Source: Marinobacter manganoxydans MnI7-9
GTDB lineage: Bacteria; Pseudomonadota; Gammaproteobacteria; Pseudomonadales; Oleiphilaceae
DNA: 64,000 nt
Direction of reading: 5' to 3'
NCBI RefSeq assembly: GCF_000235625.1
Contig: NZ_AGTR01000009.1
Coordinates: 28,709-92,708 of the forward strand
Shown: positions 47,457 to 57,603 of the stretch, piece after piece
Layout: every line of letters begins with the position of its first letter
Position numbering within the stretch: the first letter of the stretch is position 1
Position numbers and translations under genes: made by a program
Notes under the pieces: model-generated
Databases searched by the model: none
Told to the model about the DNA's origin: nothing
What the model saw: the letters and a program-made list of their open reading frames with translations, nothing else

Positions 47457-48326
47457 TCAGGACGCTTGCGCGACATCCAGAGCCTCACAGGCCTCCAGAG
47501 TGTTCTGCAACAGGCAGGCAATGGTCATCGGTCCAACACCGCCGGGCACCGGTGTGATCGCAGCCACCTTGTCGCGCGCGGACTCAAAATCCACGTCACC
47601 GACAAGTTTGCCTGACGCCAACCGGTTAATACCGACATCAATTACCGTTGCCCCTGGTTTGAGCCACTCCGCCTTGATGAATCCAGGACTTCCGATAGCG
47701 ACAAGGACAATATCAGCACGCGCCAGTTCAGCCTGAAGATCCCGTGTTTTCACGTGGCAAACTGTCACGGTGGCTCCGCGCAAAAGCAGCTCCAGTGCTG
47801 CCGGGCGACCAACAATATTGGAGGCCCCGACGATTACGGCGTTCTTGCCCATCGGACTGATACCATAGGCGTCCAGCAGGCGCATACAGCCGTATGGCGT
47901 ACAGGGCCGCAGGATCGGGGATTTAGCCGCCAGGCGGCCCAGATTATATGGATGAAAGCCATCCACGTCCTTGGCGGGAACGATCCGTTCAACCACCGCA
48001 GGCACATGCATATGATCCGGCAATGGTAATTGCACGAGGATCCCATGAATCTGTGGATCCTCATTAAGCTCGTCGATCAGAGCCAAGAGCACCTGCTGGC
48101 TGGTATCAGCCGCCAGGCGGAAGCTCCGGGACAGGAACCCCGCCTCCTCACACGCCTTGATCTTACTGCGCACGTAAACTTTCGAAGCAGCGTCCTCACC
48201 CACCAGAATGACAGCCAGGCCAGGACACATCCGGCCCTGCTCGGCACGCGCACGCACCATCCCTGCAATGTCGCGGCGCAACTGCGCCGCGACTTCTTTA
48301 CCGTTGATGATTGTGGCTGTATGCAC
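47457..48326 (-). CDS. folD: FolD methylene-THF dehydrogenase/cyclohydrolase
   Basis: A 289-residue bifunctional enzyme oxidising 5,10-methylene-THF to 10-formyl-THF. Motifs: catalytic Tyr/Lys in [60 protein letters not shown] and [17 protein letters not shown]. The start is GTG at 48326 with GGGAG upstream. As the last gene of the N-methylglutamate operon it handles the one-carbon unit released from N-methylglutamate; a housekeeping copy may exist elsewhere. Confidence 0.93.
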   Translation of the reverse strand: MHTATIINGKEVAAQLRRDIAGMVRARAEQGRMCPGLAVILVGEDAASKVYVRSKIKACEEAGFLSRSFRLAADTSQQVLLALIDELNEDPQIHGILVQLPLPDHMHVPAVVERIVPAKDVDGFHPYNLGRLAAKSPILRPCTPYGCMRLLDAYGISPMGKNAVIVGASNIVGRPAALELLLRGATVTVCHVKTRDLQAELARADIVLVAIGSPGFIKAEWLKPGATVIDVGINRLASGKLVGDVDFESARDKVAAITPVPGGVGPMTIACLLQNTLEACEALDVAQAS

Positions 48327-48342
48327 TTTGATCTCCCTCGTT

Positions 48343-49671
48343 CTAGAAGCTCTGACCAGGAATCCAACAAGTTCCGGCCAAAGGCACTCTCGCCATTGCC
48401 GCGGATTCAACCGTCAGCGCAACCAGGTCTTCGGGCTCGAGGTTTCTCAGATCATTCTTGCCACAGGCCCGTGCAAGGGTTTGGGCCTCCAGAGTCAGAA
48501 CTCGAAGGTAGTTGGCCAGCCTGTGCCCGGCCTCAACCGGATCAAGGCGCTTGCTGAGTTCCGGATCCTGAGTGGAAATACCGGCCGGATCACGACCTTC
48601 CTGGTAATCATCGTAGAAACCCGCCGCGGAGCCAATCTTCCGGAACTCTTCGTCGTAACGGGGATGGTTGCAGCCCAGGGCAATCAGGGCGGCGGTGCCG
48701 ATCGCAACAGCATCGGCACCCAGTGCCATACACTTCGCCACATCGGCACCGTTACGAATACCGCCGGAGACAATCAACTGCACCTTTCGGTGCATCCCCA
48801 TTTCCTGAAGTGCCTGCACCGCCTGGGGAATCGCCGCCAGCGTCGGAATACCCACGTGCTCGATAAACACCTCCTGGGTCGCTGCGGTTCCGCCCTGCAT
48901 GCCATCAATCACCACAACATCAGCGCCGGCTTTTACTGCGAGTTTGACATCGTAATAGGTACGGGTAGCCCCCACCTTGATATAGATAGGCACCTGCCAG
49001 TCGGTGATCTCCCGCAGTTCCTGGATCTTGATGGCAAGGTCATCCGGTCCTGTCCAGTCCGGATGACGACAGGCTGAGCGCTGATCAATCCCCTTGGGCA
49101 GTGTCCGCATCTGGGCCACACGATCACTGATCTTCTGGCCCAGCAGCATACCGCCGCCGCCGGGTTTTGCGCCCTGTCCCAGCACCACCTCAATGGCATC
49201 CGCCTTGCGGAGGTCGTCCGGGTTCATACCGTAGCGGGAGGGCAGATACTGATATATCAGCTTCTTCGACTGACCCCGCTCCTCTGCCGTCATACCGCCA
49301 TCGCCGGTGGTGGTTGATGTCCCCACCTCCGAAGCGCCACGCCCCAATGCTTCCTTGGCATTGGCAGACAACGCGCCGAAGCTCATACCGGCAATGGTGA
49401 TGGGAATGTCCAGTTTGATCGGCTTCTTGGCAAAGCGGTCGCCCAAAGTCACCGAGGTATTGCACTTCTCCCGGTAGCCTTCCAGCGGATAACGCGACAT
49501 GCTGGCGCCGAGGAACAGAAGGTCATCAAAATGCGGCAGTTTACGCTTGGCCCCAAAGCCGCGAATATCGTAGATGCCCGTTTCCGCCGCGCGGCGGATT
49601 TCCGCCATGGTGGTGCGATCAAAGGTCGCGGACTCCCGCAGCCCTGTGTGTTCGTTCAGTTCGTTGCTCAT
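48343..49671 (-). CDS. mgsC: N-methylglutamate synthase FMN subunit
   Basis: A 442-residue FMN-binding glutamate-synthase-like subunit (GlxD/MgsC type): [93 protein letters not shown] and [20 protein letters not shown]. It is the catalytic core that joins methylamine (via gamma-glutamylmethylamide) to form N-methylglutamate. It corresponds to the central FMN domain of GltB, here as a stand-alone subunit. Confidence 0.9.
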   Translation of the reverse strand: MSNELNEHTGLRESATFDRTTMAEIRRAAETGIYDIRGFGAKRKLPHFDDLLFLGASMSRYPLEGYREKCNTSVTLGDRFAKKPIKLDIPITIAGMSFGALSANAKEALGRGASEVGTSTTTGDGGMTAEERGQSKKLIYQYLPSRYGMNPDDLRKADAIEVVLGQGAKPGGGGMLLGQKISDRVAQMRTLPKGIDQRSACRHPDWTGPDDLAIKIQELREITDWQVPIYIKVGATRTYYDVKLAVKAGADVVVIDGMQGGTAATQEVFIEHVGIPTLAAIPQAVQALQEMGMHRKVQLIVSGGIRNGADVAKCMALGADAVAIGTAALIALGCNHPRYDEEFRKIGSAAGFYDDYQEGRDPAGISTQDPELSKRLDPVEAGHRLANYLRVLTLEAQTLARACGKNDLRNLEPEDLVALTVESAAMARVPLAGTCWIPGQSF

Positions 49672-49695
49672 GATTCAATCCTCTCGCAATCATTC

Positions 49696-50379
49696 TCAGT
49701 AAGCGGAAGCGTTGTCGACCTTGAAGTTGTACAACTGCCGGGCCGAGCCGTATCGCTTGAACCGTGCGGGGTCCTCGTCGATACCGGCCCGGCTCAGCAA
49801 GTTGCCCAGCTCCTCGATGTGTTCGGGACGCATTTCCTTCTCTATGCAATCCGCACCGAGCGATTTCACATGACCTTTAACGTAGATATGAACCTCGTAG
49901 AGCGAGTCGCCCAACGCCTCGCCGGCATCGCCGCAAACCACGAGATTTCCCGCCTGTCCCATAAAGCAGCTCATGTGACCAACGTTGCCCTTGACGACGA
50001 TATCCACACCTTTCATTGAGATCCCGCAACGGGCACCAGCGTTGCCCTCGATGACCAGAAGGCCACCGTGGGCTGTGGCGCCTGCGGCCTGGGAAGCATC
50101 TCCTTTGATCCGGACCATGCCGGACATCATATTCTCGGCAACACCTTGGCCGGCATTGCCATGCACCGTAACAGTGGCCTTCTTGTTCATGCCCGCACAG
50201 AAGTAGCCGGCATGGCCCATGATGTTGACTGACAGGTTCTGGTCGAGACCACAGGCGATGTTGTGTTGGCCATGAGGGCTGAACACGTCAAATTCCCGCT
50301 CCATGCATTCTCCCGACTGATCGTGCAGGGCCTGATTCAGTTCACGGACAGTATTTTGAGTTAGATCGAAGGTTTTCAT
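49696..50379 (-). CDS. mgsB: N-methylglutamate synthase GXGXG subunit
   Basis: A 227-residue right-handed beta-helix protein like the C-terminal domain of glutamate synthase (GlxC/MgsB): repeated glycine-rich turns NIMGHAGYFCAGMNKKATVT, VHGNAGQGVAENMMSGMVRI, GLLVIEGNAGARCGISMKG and VVKGNVGHMSCFMGQAGNLV. GAGGAG lies upstream of the ATG at 50379. Placed between MgsA and MgsC in the usual order. Confidence 0.9.
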   Translation of the reverse strand: MKTFDLTQNTVRELNQALHDQSGECMEREFDVFSPHGQHNIACGLDQNLSVNIMGHAGYFCAGMNKKATVTVHGNAGQGVAENMMSGMVRIKGDASQAAGATAHGGLLVIEGNAGARCGISMKGVDIVVKGNVGHMSCFMGQAGNLVVCGDAGEALGDSLYEVHIYVKGHVKSLGADCIEKEMRPEHIEELGNLLSRAGIDEDPARFKRYGSARQLYNFKVDNASAY

Positions 50380-50390
50380 TGGCTGGCTCC

Positions 50391-51293
50391 TCAGGCGTCC
50401 CGCTCCCAAATATAAAAAGTTGCCGGTTCCGGCTCCCAGACAGTAGCGTGTTCAATTCCCGGCAGGCCGGCCAGCGCCTGGTATTCAGAGGCCATGGCAA
50501 CATAGTCATCGGTTTCAGCCAGCACTGCCGGTTTGCAGGCAATAGGGTCACGCATTACAGCAAAGCCATTGCGTGTGCCGATTGTGAACGTAAAGAAACC
50601 GTCCAGATCTTCCAGGGCGTGCTCAAGTGCCTGTTTGAGGGAGTCACCCTGTTCCAGCCGCCATGCGAGATAGCCTGCGGCCACCTCGGAATCATTCTCG
50701 GTCTCAAACCGGATGCCCTCACGGCACAGCACTTCACGCAGGCGGTTGTGATTGGATAGTGAGCCGTTATGCACCAGGCAAAGATCCATACCCGTGGTGA
50801 ACGGGTGGCTCCCCTCCATGGTGACCGCCGATTCAGTGGCCATCCGAGTGTGGCCAATGATATGACTGCCTTTCATTTCGCTCAGTTTGAACTTGCCCGC
50901 AATCTTTTCTGGCAAGCCAACCTCCTTGAGAATCTCAATTGAGCGGCCGATGCTCAGCACCAGTGCATCCGGCGCGCTCTCCTGCAGCCATGCCCGGACC
51001 TGCTCCTCACCCGCGCGGATCTTGAAAACAGCCGCATTGGCGTTACGGAACCAGGAGAGCTCGGTAACCAGGCCCTCCGCCATGGCACCCGCAAGTGACT
51101 CCCAGTCATAATCGTCTTCCGGGTGACGAAGGGTCACTTTGGTTTCTCCTTCGGGCACTTCGTCGCCATAAATGGCGAAACCGGCACTGTCGGGACCGCG
51201 ATCGGTCATCGCAATGAGCATTGGCTCAAACAGCTCACCCAACTGGCTTTCCAGGGACGGGTTTTTCAGGTAAAGACCTACAATTCCACACAT
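50391..51293 (-). CDS. mgsA: N-methylglutamate synthase amidotransferase-like subunit
   Basis: A 300-residue class II glutamine-amidotransferase-like subunit (GlxB/MgsA). The N-terminal Cys2 nucleophile is present (MCGIVGLYLKNPS), followed by TDRGPDSAGFAIYGDE, GHTRMATESAVTMEGSHPFT and LVHNGSLSNHNRLRE. It is thought to handle gamma-glutamylmethylamide made by GmaS. The start at 51293 puts Cys at position 2 as the family requires. Confidence 0.9.
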   Translation of the reverse strand: MCGIVGLYLKNPSLESQLGELFEPMLIAMTDRGPDSAGFAIYGDEVPEGETKVTLRHPEDDYDWESLAGAMAEGLVTELSWFRNANAAVFKIRAGEEQVRAWLQESAPDALVLSIGRSIEILKEVGLPEKIAGKFKLSEMKGSHIIGHTRMATESAVTMEGSHPFTTGMDLCLVHNGSLSNHNRLREVLCREGIRFETENDSEVAAGYLAWRLEQGDSLKQALEHALEDLDGFFTFTIGTRNGFAVMRDPIACKPAVLAETDDYVAMASEYQALAGLPGIEHATVWEPEPATFYIWERDA

Positions 51294-51352
51294 AATTCGG
51301 ACCTCATGCCGGCTTTCCGGCAATAAAGCGTTGTTTTCGTTGATCCGCAGAA

Positions 51353-52687
51353 TCAGAAAAATTCGGCGTAATGCTTAACTTCCCAATCCGAGACGTGACG
51401 GCTGTATTCCGTCCATTCCTCGCGCTTCACAGCGAGGAATTCAGAGACGATCTCCTGCCCCATCTTTTCGGTAAACAAAGTGTCTGCTTCAAGCGCATCG
51501 AGAGCTTCATTCAGGCTCTGCGGCAGGATGCCAACGCCCCTGGCCTTGATTTCCTCCAGCGACAGGTCATAGAGATTCACATTCATCGGTTCACCGGGAT
51601 CCAGTTCACGCTCGACACCGTCCATACCCGCGGCGATCAGTGCCGCGTGCACCAGATACGGGTTACAGCCAGAATCCGGCAGACGGAACTCCAGTCGGCC
51701 ATAGGGCACTCTCACCATGGCTGAGCGGTTGTTGTCGCCATAGCAGATGTAAGCAGGAGCCCAAGTCGCGCCGGAGGCATTGCCACCCACGACCAGGCGC
51801 TTGTAGGAGTTCACGGTTGGTGCGGCGAAGGCACAGATAGCTCTGGCGTGCTCGATAATTCCGGCAGTGAAGTGGTAGGCCATTTTGGAAAGCCCCATAC
51901 CATTCGGATCGCTCGGGTCGTGGAACAGGTTCTTTCCCGCCTCATCAGTGATGGAAAGGTGGAAATGCATGCCATTGCCGGTGCGATCAGACGCTGGCTT
52001 GGGCATAAATGAACACACCATGCCCAGCTTATTTGCAATCTCACCCGCCGCCATCCGCACAAATGTGAAGCGGTCGGCCGAGGTCAATGCATCACTGTAG
52101 GTGTAATTGATCTCGAACTGACCATTCGCGTCTTCGTGATCAATCTGATAAACATCGAAATCCACAGCCTGCAGGGACTCTACCAACTGCTCCAGAAATT
52201 CCCGGGAGCGGGACAGCCCCTTATAGTCGTAGCAAGGCTTGTCGAGCACATCGCTCTCGTCCACCGGTGTCAGAGAGTCGTCCCCTTCACGGTTGAAAAG
52301 TGAGAACTCGGGTTCCAGGCCGGTGTTCAGCGTCCAGTTACGCTCTTTGAACAGCTCAAGTTGGCGTTTCAGAACAACCCGGGAACAATAGGGGTGCGGT
52401 TTATCGTTGACATAACCATCGCAGGCGATGCGCGCATAACCTGGCTGCCAGGGCACGGCACTGAGAGTCCCCAGATCGCCACGCGCCATAAAATCCGGGC
52501 CGTGCGGCTTCATGCCCAGCCCCCAGACCGCGAAACCGGCAAAACCGGCGCCGCTCTCGACGATACTGTTCAGGCAGCTGGCCGGAACCGACTTGGTTTT
52601 GGCCACGCCGTGAATGTCGACGAATTGTACGAGGATATACTTGATCTGGTTATCGTCGATAAATTGGTTAATATTTGCGGGCGTCAT
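51353..52687 (-). CDS. gmaS: Gamma-glutamylmethylamide synthetase (GmaS)
   Basis: A 444-residue glutamine-synthetase-family enzyme of the GlnT/GmaS type that ligates methylamine to glutamate using ATP. Visible: [40 protein letters not shown] (catalytic Glu region), [39 protein letters not shown] and [20 protein letters not shown]. Located between mgd and mgs genes as in methylamine-using proteobacteria. Overlaps mgdD by 4 bp. Confidence 0.92.
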   Translation of the reverse strand: MTPANINQFIDDNQIKYILVQFVDIHGVAKTKSVPASCLNSIVESGAGFAGFAVWGLGMKPHGPDFMARGDLGTLSAVPWQPGYARIACDGYVNDKPHPYCSRVVLKRQLELFKERNWTLNTGLEPEFSLFNREGDDSLTPVDESDVLDKPCYDYKGLSRSREFLEQLVESLQAVDFDVYQIDHEDANGQFEINYTYSDALTSADRFTFVRMAAGEIANKLGMVCSFMPKPASDRTGNGMHFHLSITDEAGKNLFHDPSDPNGMGLSKMAYHFTAGIIEHARAICAFAAPTVNSYKRLVVGGNASGATWAPAYICYGDNNRSAMVRVPYGRLEFRLPDSGCNPYLVHAALIAAGMDGVERELDPGEPMNVNLYDLSLEEIKARGVGILPQSLNEALDALEADTLFTEKMGQEIVSEFLAVKREEWTEYSRHVSDWEVKHYAEFF

Positions 52688-53172
52688 GACGCTCCTCCTT
52701 CGTGGGTATTAGAATCCTGTAGTTCACAAACCAGTTCACTGAACAGATTTTCAAGGTAGCGGTGGAAGCCATCACCAACGCCCACCAGTAATGTGTCATC
52801 ATTCTTTGTCCGGTAGAGCCAGCAGTTCACCCCGGCGACGGAAGCCATTAGCCAGCCCCCCGGTTCAAAAGTACGGAAATCGAATTGACAGACGCGGGCC
52901 ATGAGTTCATGCCAGTTGTCGCCGCGGACCGCCAACACACGATCAGCGCGTCTGAAACACCAGTTGTGCACCGGGAGCGGGTGTCCCTCAGGCAGAAACA
53001 CCATGAACTCATCGGTTCCGGTCCGGGCGACAAGTGCGCCGGCCTGCTCCATGGCCGACAGTCGTTGTTCAGGCTGTGGCAGGCTGGCAGCACCCAGCGC
53101 CTCTCCGCTGCCGGGCCCCGTCAGCAGATAGCCCTGCAGGTCATTCCTTAGAGTCACAGTCAACGCAGTCAT
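52684..53172 (-). CDS. mgdD: N-methylglutamate dehydrogenase gamma-type subunit
   Basis: A 162-residue subunit resembling sarcosine oxidase gamma (SoxG): [38 protein letters not shown] and [20 protein letters not shown]. It folds like a small aminomethyltransferase-type barrel. Its ATG shares one base with the mgdC stop (TGATG). Sequence conservation is modest, but the place in the operon fixes the identity. Confidence 0.87.
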   Translation of the reverse strand: MTALTVTLRNDLQGYLLTGPGSGEALGAASLPQPEQRLSAMEQAGALVARTGTDEFMVFLPEGHPLPVHNWCFRRADRVLAVRGDNWHELMARVCQFDFRTFEPGGWLMASVAGVNCWLYRTKNDDTLLVGVGDGFHRYLENLFSELVCELQDSNTHEGGAS

Positions 53173-56081
53173 CAGGCCACCTCCGTCAGATCCGCCGTCT
53201 GGCGCTTGCCGTCAGCATCGTAGAAAGGCGTTTTGCAGGGAGACATAGCAACGAGGCTGCCGCTGTCCACCCGCACATGAAGGGTTTTTGCCTCGTTTGC
53301 CAGCGGCAGGTCCAACATGGCCAGGCCGATGTAGCGGCCAAGCGCCGGACTATAGGCAATGCTGGTCACCCGGCCTGCGATGTCACCGTCCTTAATCACC
53401 AGGTGGCATTCCTTAATCCGCTCGCCGCTATAGCCCTGGGGCAACATAAATCCTGTCAGCCTGCGTTGGCAGCGTTCTTTCAGCACGACCAGGGAAGGTT
53501 TACCGGTAAACCAGGGTTTGCTCTTGAGGGGGATGGCCCAGGGCATGTTGGCCTCAAACGGGTTGGTCAGACCGTCGGTATCCTGGCCGACAATGACGTG
53601 GCCCTTCTCCAGCCGCAGAATGCGCTGGGCTTCGACGCCAAACGGACGGATGTTGTACCGGGCACCGGCACGCATCAGCGTATGCCAGATTTCCATGGCT
53701 TTGTGGGCAGGCGCGTGGATCTCATAGCCCAGTTCGCCAACAAAACCGACACGGATCAGCCGCACTTTTGCGCCACACATTGTGCCCTCGCGGATGCCCA
53801 GATAGGGGAAGCTCTCTTCGCTCAGATCCACATCCGTCAGCGTCTTAAGAAGCTCGCGCGACAAAGGTCCGGCAAGATTCATCGCCGCCAGGGAGTCGGT
53901 CAGGTTCACCAGGCGCACATCCAGTCCCAGATCCATCACCGTCTGAGACAGAATGCGGAAGGTCGCTGCCGCATGACTGGTGGTGGCGGATACATAAAAG
54001 CGGTCTTCACCAAGTCGGGCGGCAATACCGTCATCAATGATCACACCACTGTCTTCCACCAGCAGGGCATAACGTGTCATGCCCTGCCTGATGGTAGACA
54101 TTTTCATGGTGTAAACCGCATCTAGGAGCCTCGCGGCATCCGGTCCCAGAACCTCGATCTTGCCCAGGGTGGAGACATCGATCAGCCCCAGACGGCTGCG
54201 CACTGCCTGAGCTTCACGCAGAATGGCCTGTTCGCGTTCTTCCGGCTGGCCGTAGTATTCCGGCCGCTGCCAGTGTCCGGCTTCCATCATCCGGGCGCCA
54301 TGGGCCTCGTGCCATTCCTGCATTGGGGTACGTCTTTCTGGGCGGAAGCGCCGCCCGGCCAGGGCGCTGACCGGTACCGGGTGGAACATGGGCCGGGCTG
54401 TGGTCGAGCCGGTTTTGTCGATCGACTGGCCCCGAATCGCAGCGAGGATGCGGATACCGTTCATGTTCGAATGCTTGCCCTGGCTTGGACCCATGCCGAT
54501 GGTCGAAAAGCGCTTAATCAGCTCAATGTTGTCGAAGCCCTCTTTAGCGGCATTAACAAGGTCCTTCAACTGGAGGTCTTCATCCATATCGACAAAATTC
54601 TTGCCCGCCGGATGAGAGACTATGGGCCACGGGTGGCTATGAGCCTGCCGATCCCGGTGTAGAGTCTGGCTTTCGGCATGGAACTCACCCCTCAGCTCAG
54701 CCAGCGCGGCCCGGGCGGCGCGTTTACCATCGGCCAGGCGTTGCTCTAGGGTGAAAGCTCCGTTCACACGCCCACAGGCATGGATGCCAGCGGGCAGTTC
54801 TCGGGGCAGGATCTGCTGCAGGGTGTCGTCATAACCCAGTTTGCCCTTAGCCTGGTAAAGCAGTTGGGAAGCCGGGGCCCAGCCCACGCTCATCAGCAAA
54901 AGATCACAATCGATGGCCGTCAGCTCGGACGGATCACAGTCCTTGCCATTAAATGCAGCCACCTGGACAGATTGAAGGTGCCGACTTCCCTGAGCGGCGT
55001 AGATCCCGCATCCGCGGTAGACAGGAACCCCCTTATCAGTAACCTGCTGCGCCCAGGAGCCACGCTGAGGTGTTGATTCAAGATCCACCACTGCAGCCAA
55101 TTCAATGCCGGCCTCCATCAAATCCAGGGCGGCACGGTAGCCTTCGTCATTGGCACAGAGTACGACGGCCCGGTGGCCCGGACTGACCGCGTAGCGGGAA
55201 ATCAAACGCTGGGCAGCAGAAGCCATCATTACGCCCGGCAGGTCGTTGTTCCGGAACACAGCTGTCTGCTCCATGACCCCAGTGGCACAGATCATTCCCT
55301 CTGCACGCAATTTGGTAATACCCTTCGGGCCAACCAGGGGAATGTAGTGATCTGTGTACCAGCCAGCAGCATAGTGCTGTTCAAACAGACGGATGTTGGC
55401 ATGGTTCCGCACCTTATCCTTCAGGGCGGCTCTTACCCCGGTCGCCGCTGGTTCATTGGCCAGCTGGTAATCAAGGCTGCCGCCAATATGCGGGTTCTCA
55501 TCGACCAGCACTACGTCCGCCCCGGCCTCTGCCGCTGTCAGCGCAGCTTGCATGCCGCTGGCGCCGGCTCCGACAACGAGCAGCTCACAGTAATCGTAAC
55601 GCTTGGGCGTGCGCTGCTCGGTCCAGTCAGTATTGACCCGGCCCAGACCGGCTTTTTCCCGGATCTTGCGCTCCCAGAAGGGAAACAGCTTCTTCGGTCG
55701 GTGAAAGACCTTGTAGTAGAAGCCCACCGGCATAAAGCGCGCGAACAAACCGATGAAACGATCCCGGTCATTCTCCAGCGAGCCATTAACGTTACAGGCA
55801 TGAAGTTCGATCCCTTCGGTCAAAGGCTCGACATCGCCACGGATATTGGTGGCGTCCGCACTCTGAAACAGAGCGTTCACGTCATGATTCGCCAGCGTCA
55901 GGGCGCCGCGAGGACGATGGTATTTGAAACTACGCCCCAGCAATGAGTGGCCGGAGGCCATCAGCGCCGAACTAATGCTATCCCCGGCAAAACCGGACAG
56001 GCTCTTCCCTTCGAAACGGAAGGTCACTGTTCTGCCGCGATCGATCCATTCCAGGGGTTGTTGATCAAGCCGGTATGTCAT
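53172..56081 (-). CDS. mgdC: N-methylglutamate dehydrogenase alpha-type subunit
   Basis: A 969-residue large subunit like sarcosine oxidase alpha (SoxA). Order: ferredoxin-like N-terminal domain (TVTFRFEGKSLSGFAGDSIS), FAD/NAD Rossmann domain near residue 170 (LLVVGAGASGMQAALTAAEA, GADVVLVDENPHIGGSLDYQ), then after residue ~570 an aminomethyltransferase-like domain that transfers the one-carbon unit to tetrahydrofolate (LGLIDVSTLGKIEVLGPDAA, GFVGELGYEIHAPAHKAMEI, LEKGHVIVGQDTDGLTNPFE). GGGAGG precedes the ATG at 56081, which overlaps the delta-type gene by 17 bp. Confidence 0.92.
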   Translation of the reverse strand: MTYRLDQQPLEWIDRGRTVTFRFEGKSLSGFAGDSISSALMASGHSLLGRSFKYHRPRGALTLANHDVNALFQSADATNIRGDVEPLTEGIELHACNVNGSLENDRDRFIGLFARFMPVGFYYKVFHRPKKLFPFWERKIREKAGLGRVNTDWTEQRTPKRYDYCELLVVGAGASGMQAALTAAEAGADVVLVDENPHIGGSLDYQLANEPAATGVRAALKDKVRNHANIRLFEQHYAAGWYTDHYIPLVGPKGITKLRAEGMICATGVMEQTAVFRNNDLPGVMMASAAQRLISRYAVSPGHRAVVLCANDEGYRAALDLMEAGIELAAVVDLESTPQRGSWAQQVTDKGVPVYRGCGIYAAQGSRHLQSVQVAAFNGKDCDPSELTAIDCDLLLMSVGWAPASQLLYQAKGKLGYDDTLQQILPRELPAGIHACGRVNGAFTLEQRLADGKRAARAALAELRGEFHAESQTLHRDRQAHSHPWPIVSHPAGKNFVDMDEDLQLKDLVNAAKEGFDNIELIKRFSTIGMGPSQGKHSNMNGIRILAAIRGQSIDKTGSTTARPMFHPVPVSALAGRRFRPERRTPMQEWHEAHGARMMEAGHWQRPEYYGQPEEREQAILREAQAVRSRLGLIDVSTLGKIEVLGPDAARLLDAVYTMKMSTIRQGMTRYALLVEDSGVIIDDGIAARLGEDRFYVSATTSHAAATFRILSQTVMDLGLDVRLVNLTDSLAAMNLAGPLSRELLKTLTDVDLSEESFPYLGIREGTMCGAKVRLIRVGFVGELGYEIHAPAHKAMEIWHTLMRAGARYNIRPFGVEAQRILRLEKGHVIVGQDTDGLTNPFEANMPWAIPLKSKPWFTGKPSLVVLKERCQRRLTGFMLPQGYSGERIKECHLVIKDGDIAGRVTSIAYSPALGRYIGLAMLDLPLANEAKTLHVRVDSGSLVAMSPCKTPFYDADGKRQTADLTEVA

Positions 56082-56331
56082 AACGCACCTCCCGGGCATC
56101 GACGATCGCTTTCACCTCATCGGTCAGCGTGTCTCGGTCAAGGATGAACCAGTAACCGGTTGGCCGGTGATACCAGCGCTCACGCAGGACACTGGGTGCG
56201 CCCTGGCGATTGAACACAAAAGCGGCCCAGGTGGCGGTATCGCAGTCCACCGGCGGCTTGCGCACCTCTCCGACGTAATCGAATTCACTGATGGGACGAC
56301 GACCGATCAGTGGACAATCCAGTAATTTCAT
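56065..56331 (-). CDS. mgdB: N-methylglutamate dehydrogenase delta-type subunit
   Basis: An 88-residue SoxD-like subunit: MKLLDCPLIGRRPISEFDYV, FVFNRQGAPSVLRERWYHRP and TGYWFILDRDTLTDEVKAI. The single Cys near the N-terminus and the His in RWYHRP match the zinc-site region of SoxD in part; the usual Cys set (CPxCGxR) is replaced by CPLIGRR, so the zinc site appears incomplete. It overlaps mgdC. Confidence 0.87.
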   Translation of the reverse strand: MKLLDCPLIGRRPISEFDYVGEVRKPPVDCDTATWAAFVFNRQGAPSVLRERWYHRPTGYWFILDRDTLTDEVKAIVDAREVRYDIPA

Positions 56332-56342
56332 TTTTCGACTCC

Positions 56343-57584
56343 TCAATGTCCGACCGATGCAGCGCCTTTCTCTCCGACCAGATCGAAGTCGGCGAAGCGG
56401 CTGTAGCGGAATGGTTCGATCAGTTCGTGGGTCTGGTCATTGGCCGCGGTCCAGGCCATGGTCTTGCCGCTAACCGGCGTCGCCTTGAAGCCCCAGGTGC
56501 CCCAACCGGCATCCAGATAGAACCCTTCGATGGGAGTTTTACCCATAATGGGAGCAAAATCCGGGGTCATATCGCTCATGCCCGCCCACTGCCTCATGAC
56601 TTTCAGGCGGCTCATGAACGGGAACAGGTCCACCATCTGGTCAGCCAGACCCTCGACAAAATCAAAGGAGGAGCGTGTGGAGTGGAGCACGGAGGGATCC
56701 ACGGAGGCGCCCATCACCATCTCACCCCGTGACGACTGACTGACATACACATGCAGACTTCCGGAGACGACAATGGTGTCCATAAACGGCTTGACCGGCT
56801 CGGACACGCACGCCTGCAGAGGGAAGATCTCGATGGGCGTCGGCAGGTTCAGCATTTCAGTAATGCGTGGGGTGGAGCCGGCCACCATAGAGATAACCTT
56901 GCCACAACTGATGGCACCCCGATCTGTATCAACACCTATCACCCGTCCGTCACGGGTACGAATATCGGTGACACGGGTTCTCTGATGAATCTCGACGCCA
57001 CGGTTATAGGCACCACGGGCATAGCCCCAGGCCACCGCGTCGTGCCGAGCCACCGATCCGGGCGCGTGGTAGAGTGCCCCCATTACCGGAGTATGACCGG
57101 CACATTCCAAATCCATATAAGGCACGGCCTTGCCGATTTCATCGCGACCGACTACCTCACTGTCGATGCCATAATGCTTGTTGACCTCAGCCCGCCAACG
57201 CATGGTTCGCATTGCGCTGTCGGTGTGTGCCAGAGTGAAGTGCCCCCGTGTGGAGTAGAAAATGTTGAGATCAAACTCGTCGGAAAGATCCTCGAACAAC
57301 TTCACACTGGTGTCGTAGAACTTGACGCCTTCCGGAGTCAGGTAGTTGGAGCGCACAATCGTGGTGTTGCGACCGGTATTGCCGCCACCGATGTAGCCTT
57401 GCTCCAGAACAGCCACATTGGTAATGCCGTGCTCTTTTGCCAGATAGTAGGCACACGCCATACCGTGACCACCACCGCCGATAATGACGACGTCATAGTG
57501 CGACTTCAGTTCCTTGGGCTCCGGGAAGAAACGCGGTTCGTCGTGCGAACGCTTGAACCCGTATTTCAGTAGTTTCCAGGACAT
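56343..57584 (-). CDS. mgdA: N-methylglutamate dehydrogenase beta-type subunit
   Basis: A 413-residue FAD-dependent oxidoreductase like sarcosine oxidase beta (SoxB): dinucleotide fold VVIIGGGGHGMACAYYLAKE, NVAVLEQGYIGGGNTGRNTT with IVRSNY (flavin attachment region), MVAGSTPRITEMLNLPTPIE, and C-terminal GWGTWGFKATPVSGKTMAWT. It oxidises the N-methyl group of N-methylglutamate. First of the mgd genes, 19 bp after purU. The start at 57584 precedes the standard SWKLLKYGF opening. Confidence 0.92.
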   Translation of the reverse strand: MSWKLLKYGFKRSHDEPRFFPEPKELKSHYDVVIIGGGGHGMACAYYLAKEHGITNVAVLEQGYIGGGNTGRNTTIVRSNYLTPEGVKFYDTSVKLFEDLSDEFDLNIFYSTRGHFTLAHTDSAMRTMRWRAEVNKHYGIDSEVVGRDEIGKAVPYMDLECAGHTPVMGALYHAPGSVARHDAVAWGYARGAYNRGVEIHQRTRVTDIRTRDGRVIGVDTDRGAISCGKVISMVAGSTPRITEMLNLPTPIEIFPLQACVSEPVKPFMDTIVVSGSLHVYVSQSSRGEMVMGASVDPSVLHSTRSSFDFVEGLADQMVDLFPFMSRLKVMRQWAGMSDMTPDFAPIMGKTPIEGFYLDAGWGTWGFKATPVSGKTMAWTAANDQTHELIEPFRYSRFADFDLVGEKGAASVGH

Positions 57585-57603
57585 TACTCTCTCCCTTCCG
57601 GTT

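Noticed and set aside
48208-49077. 289-codon plus-strand open frame opposite mgsC and folD
   Set aside because: Antisense to two clear genes and without any family signature.
53034-54125. 363-codon plus-strand open frame opposite mgdC and mgdD
   Set aside because: Fully antisense to two well-supported genes, His/Gln/Arg-rich, no ribosome site or recognisable domain.
55173-57572. Long plus-strand open frames opposite mgdC and mgdA (55173-55946, 56751-57572)
   Set aside because: Antisense shadows of well-conserved enzymes; composition not protein-like.
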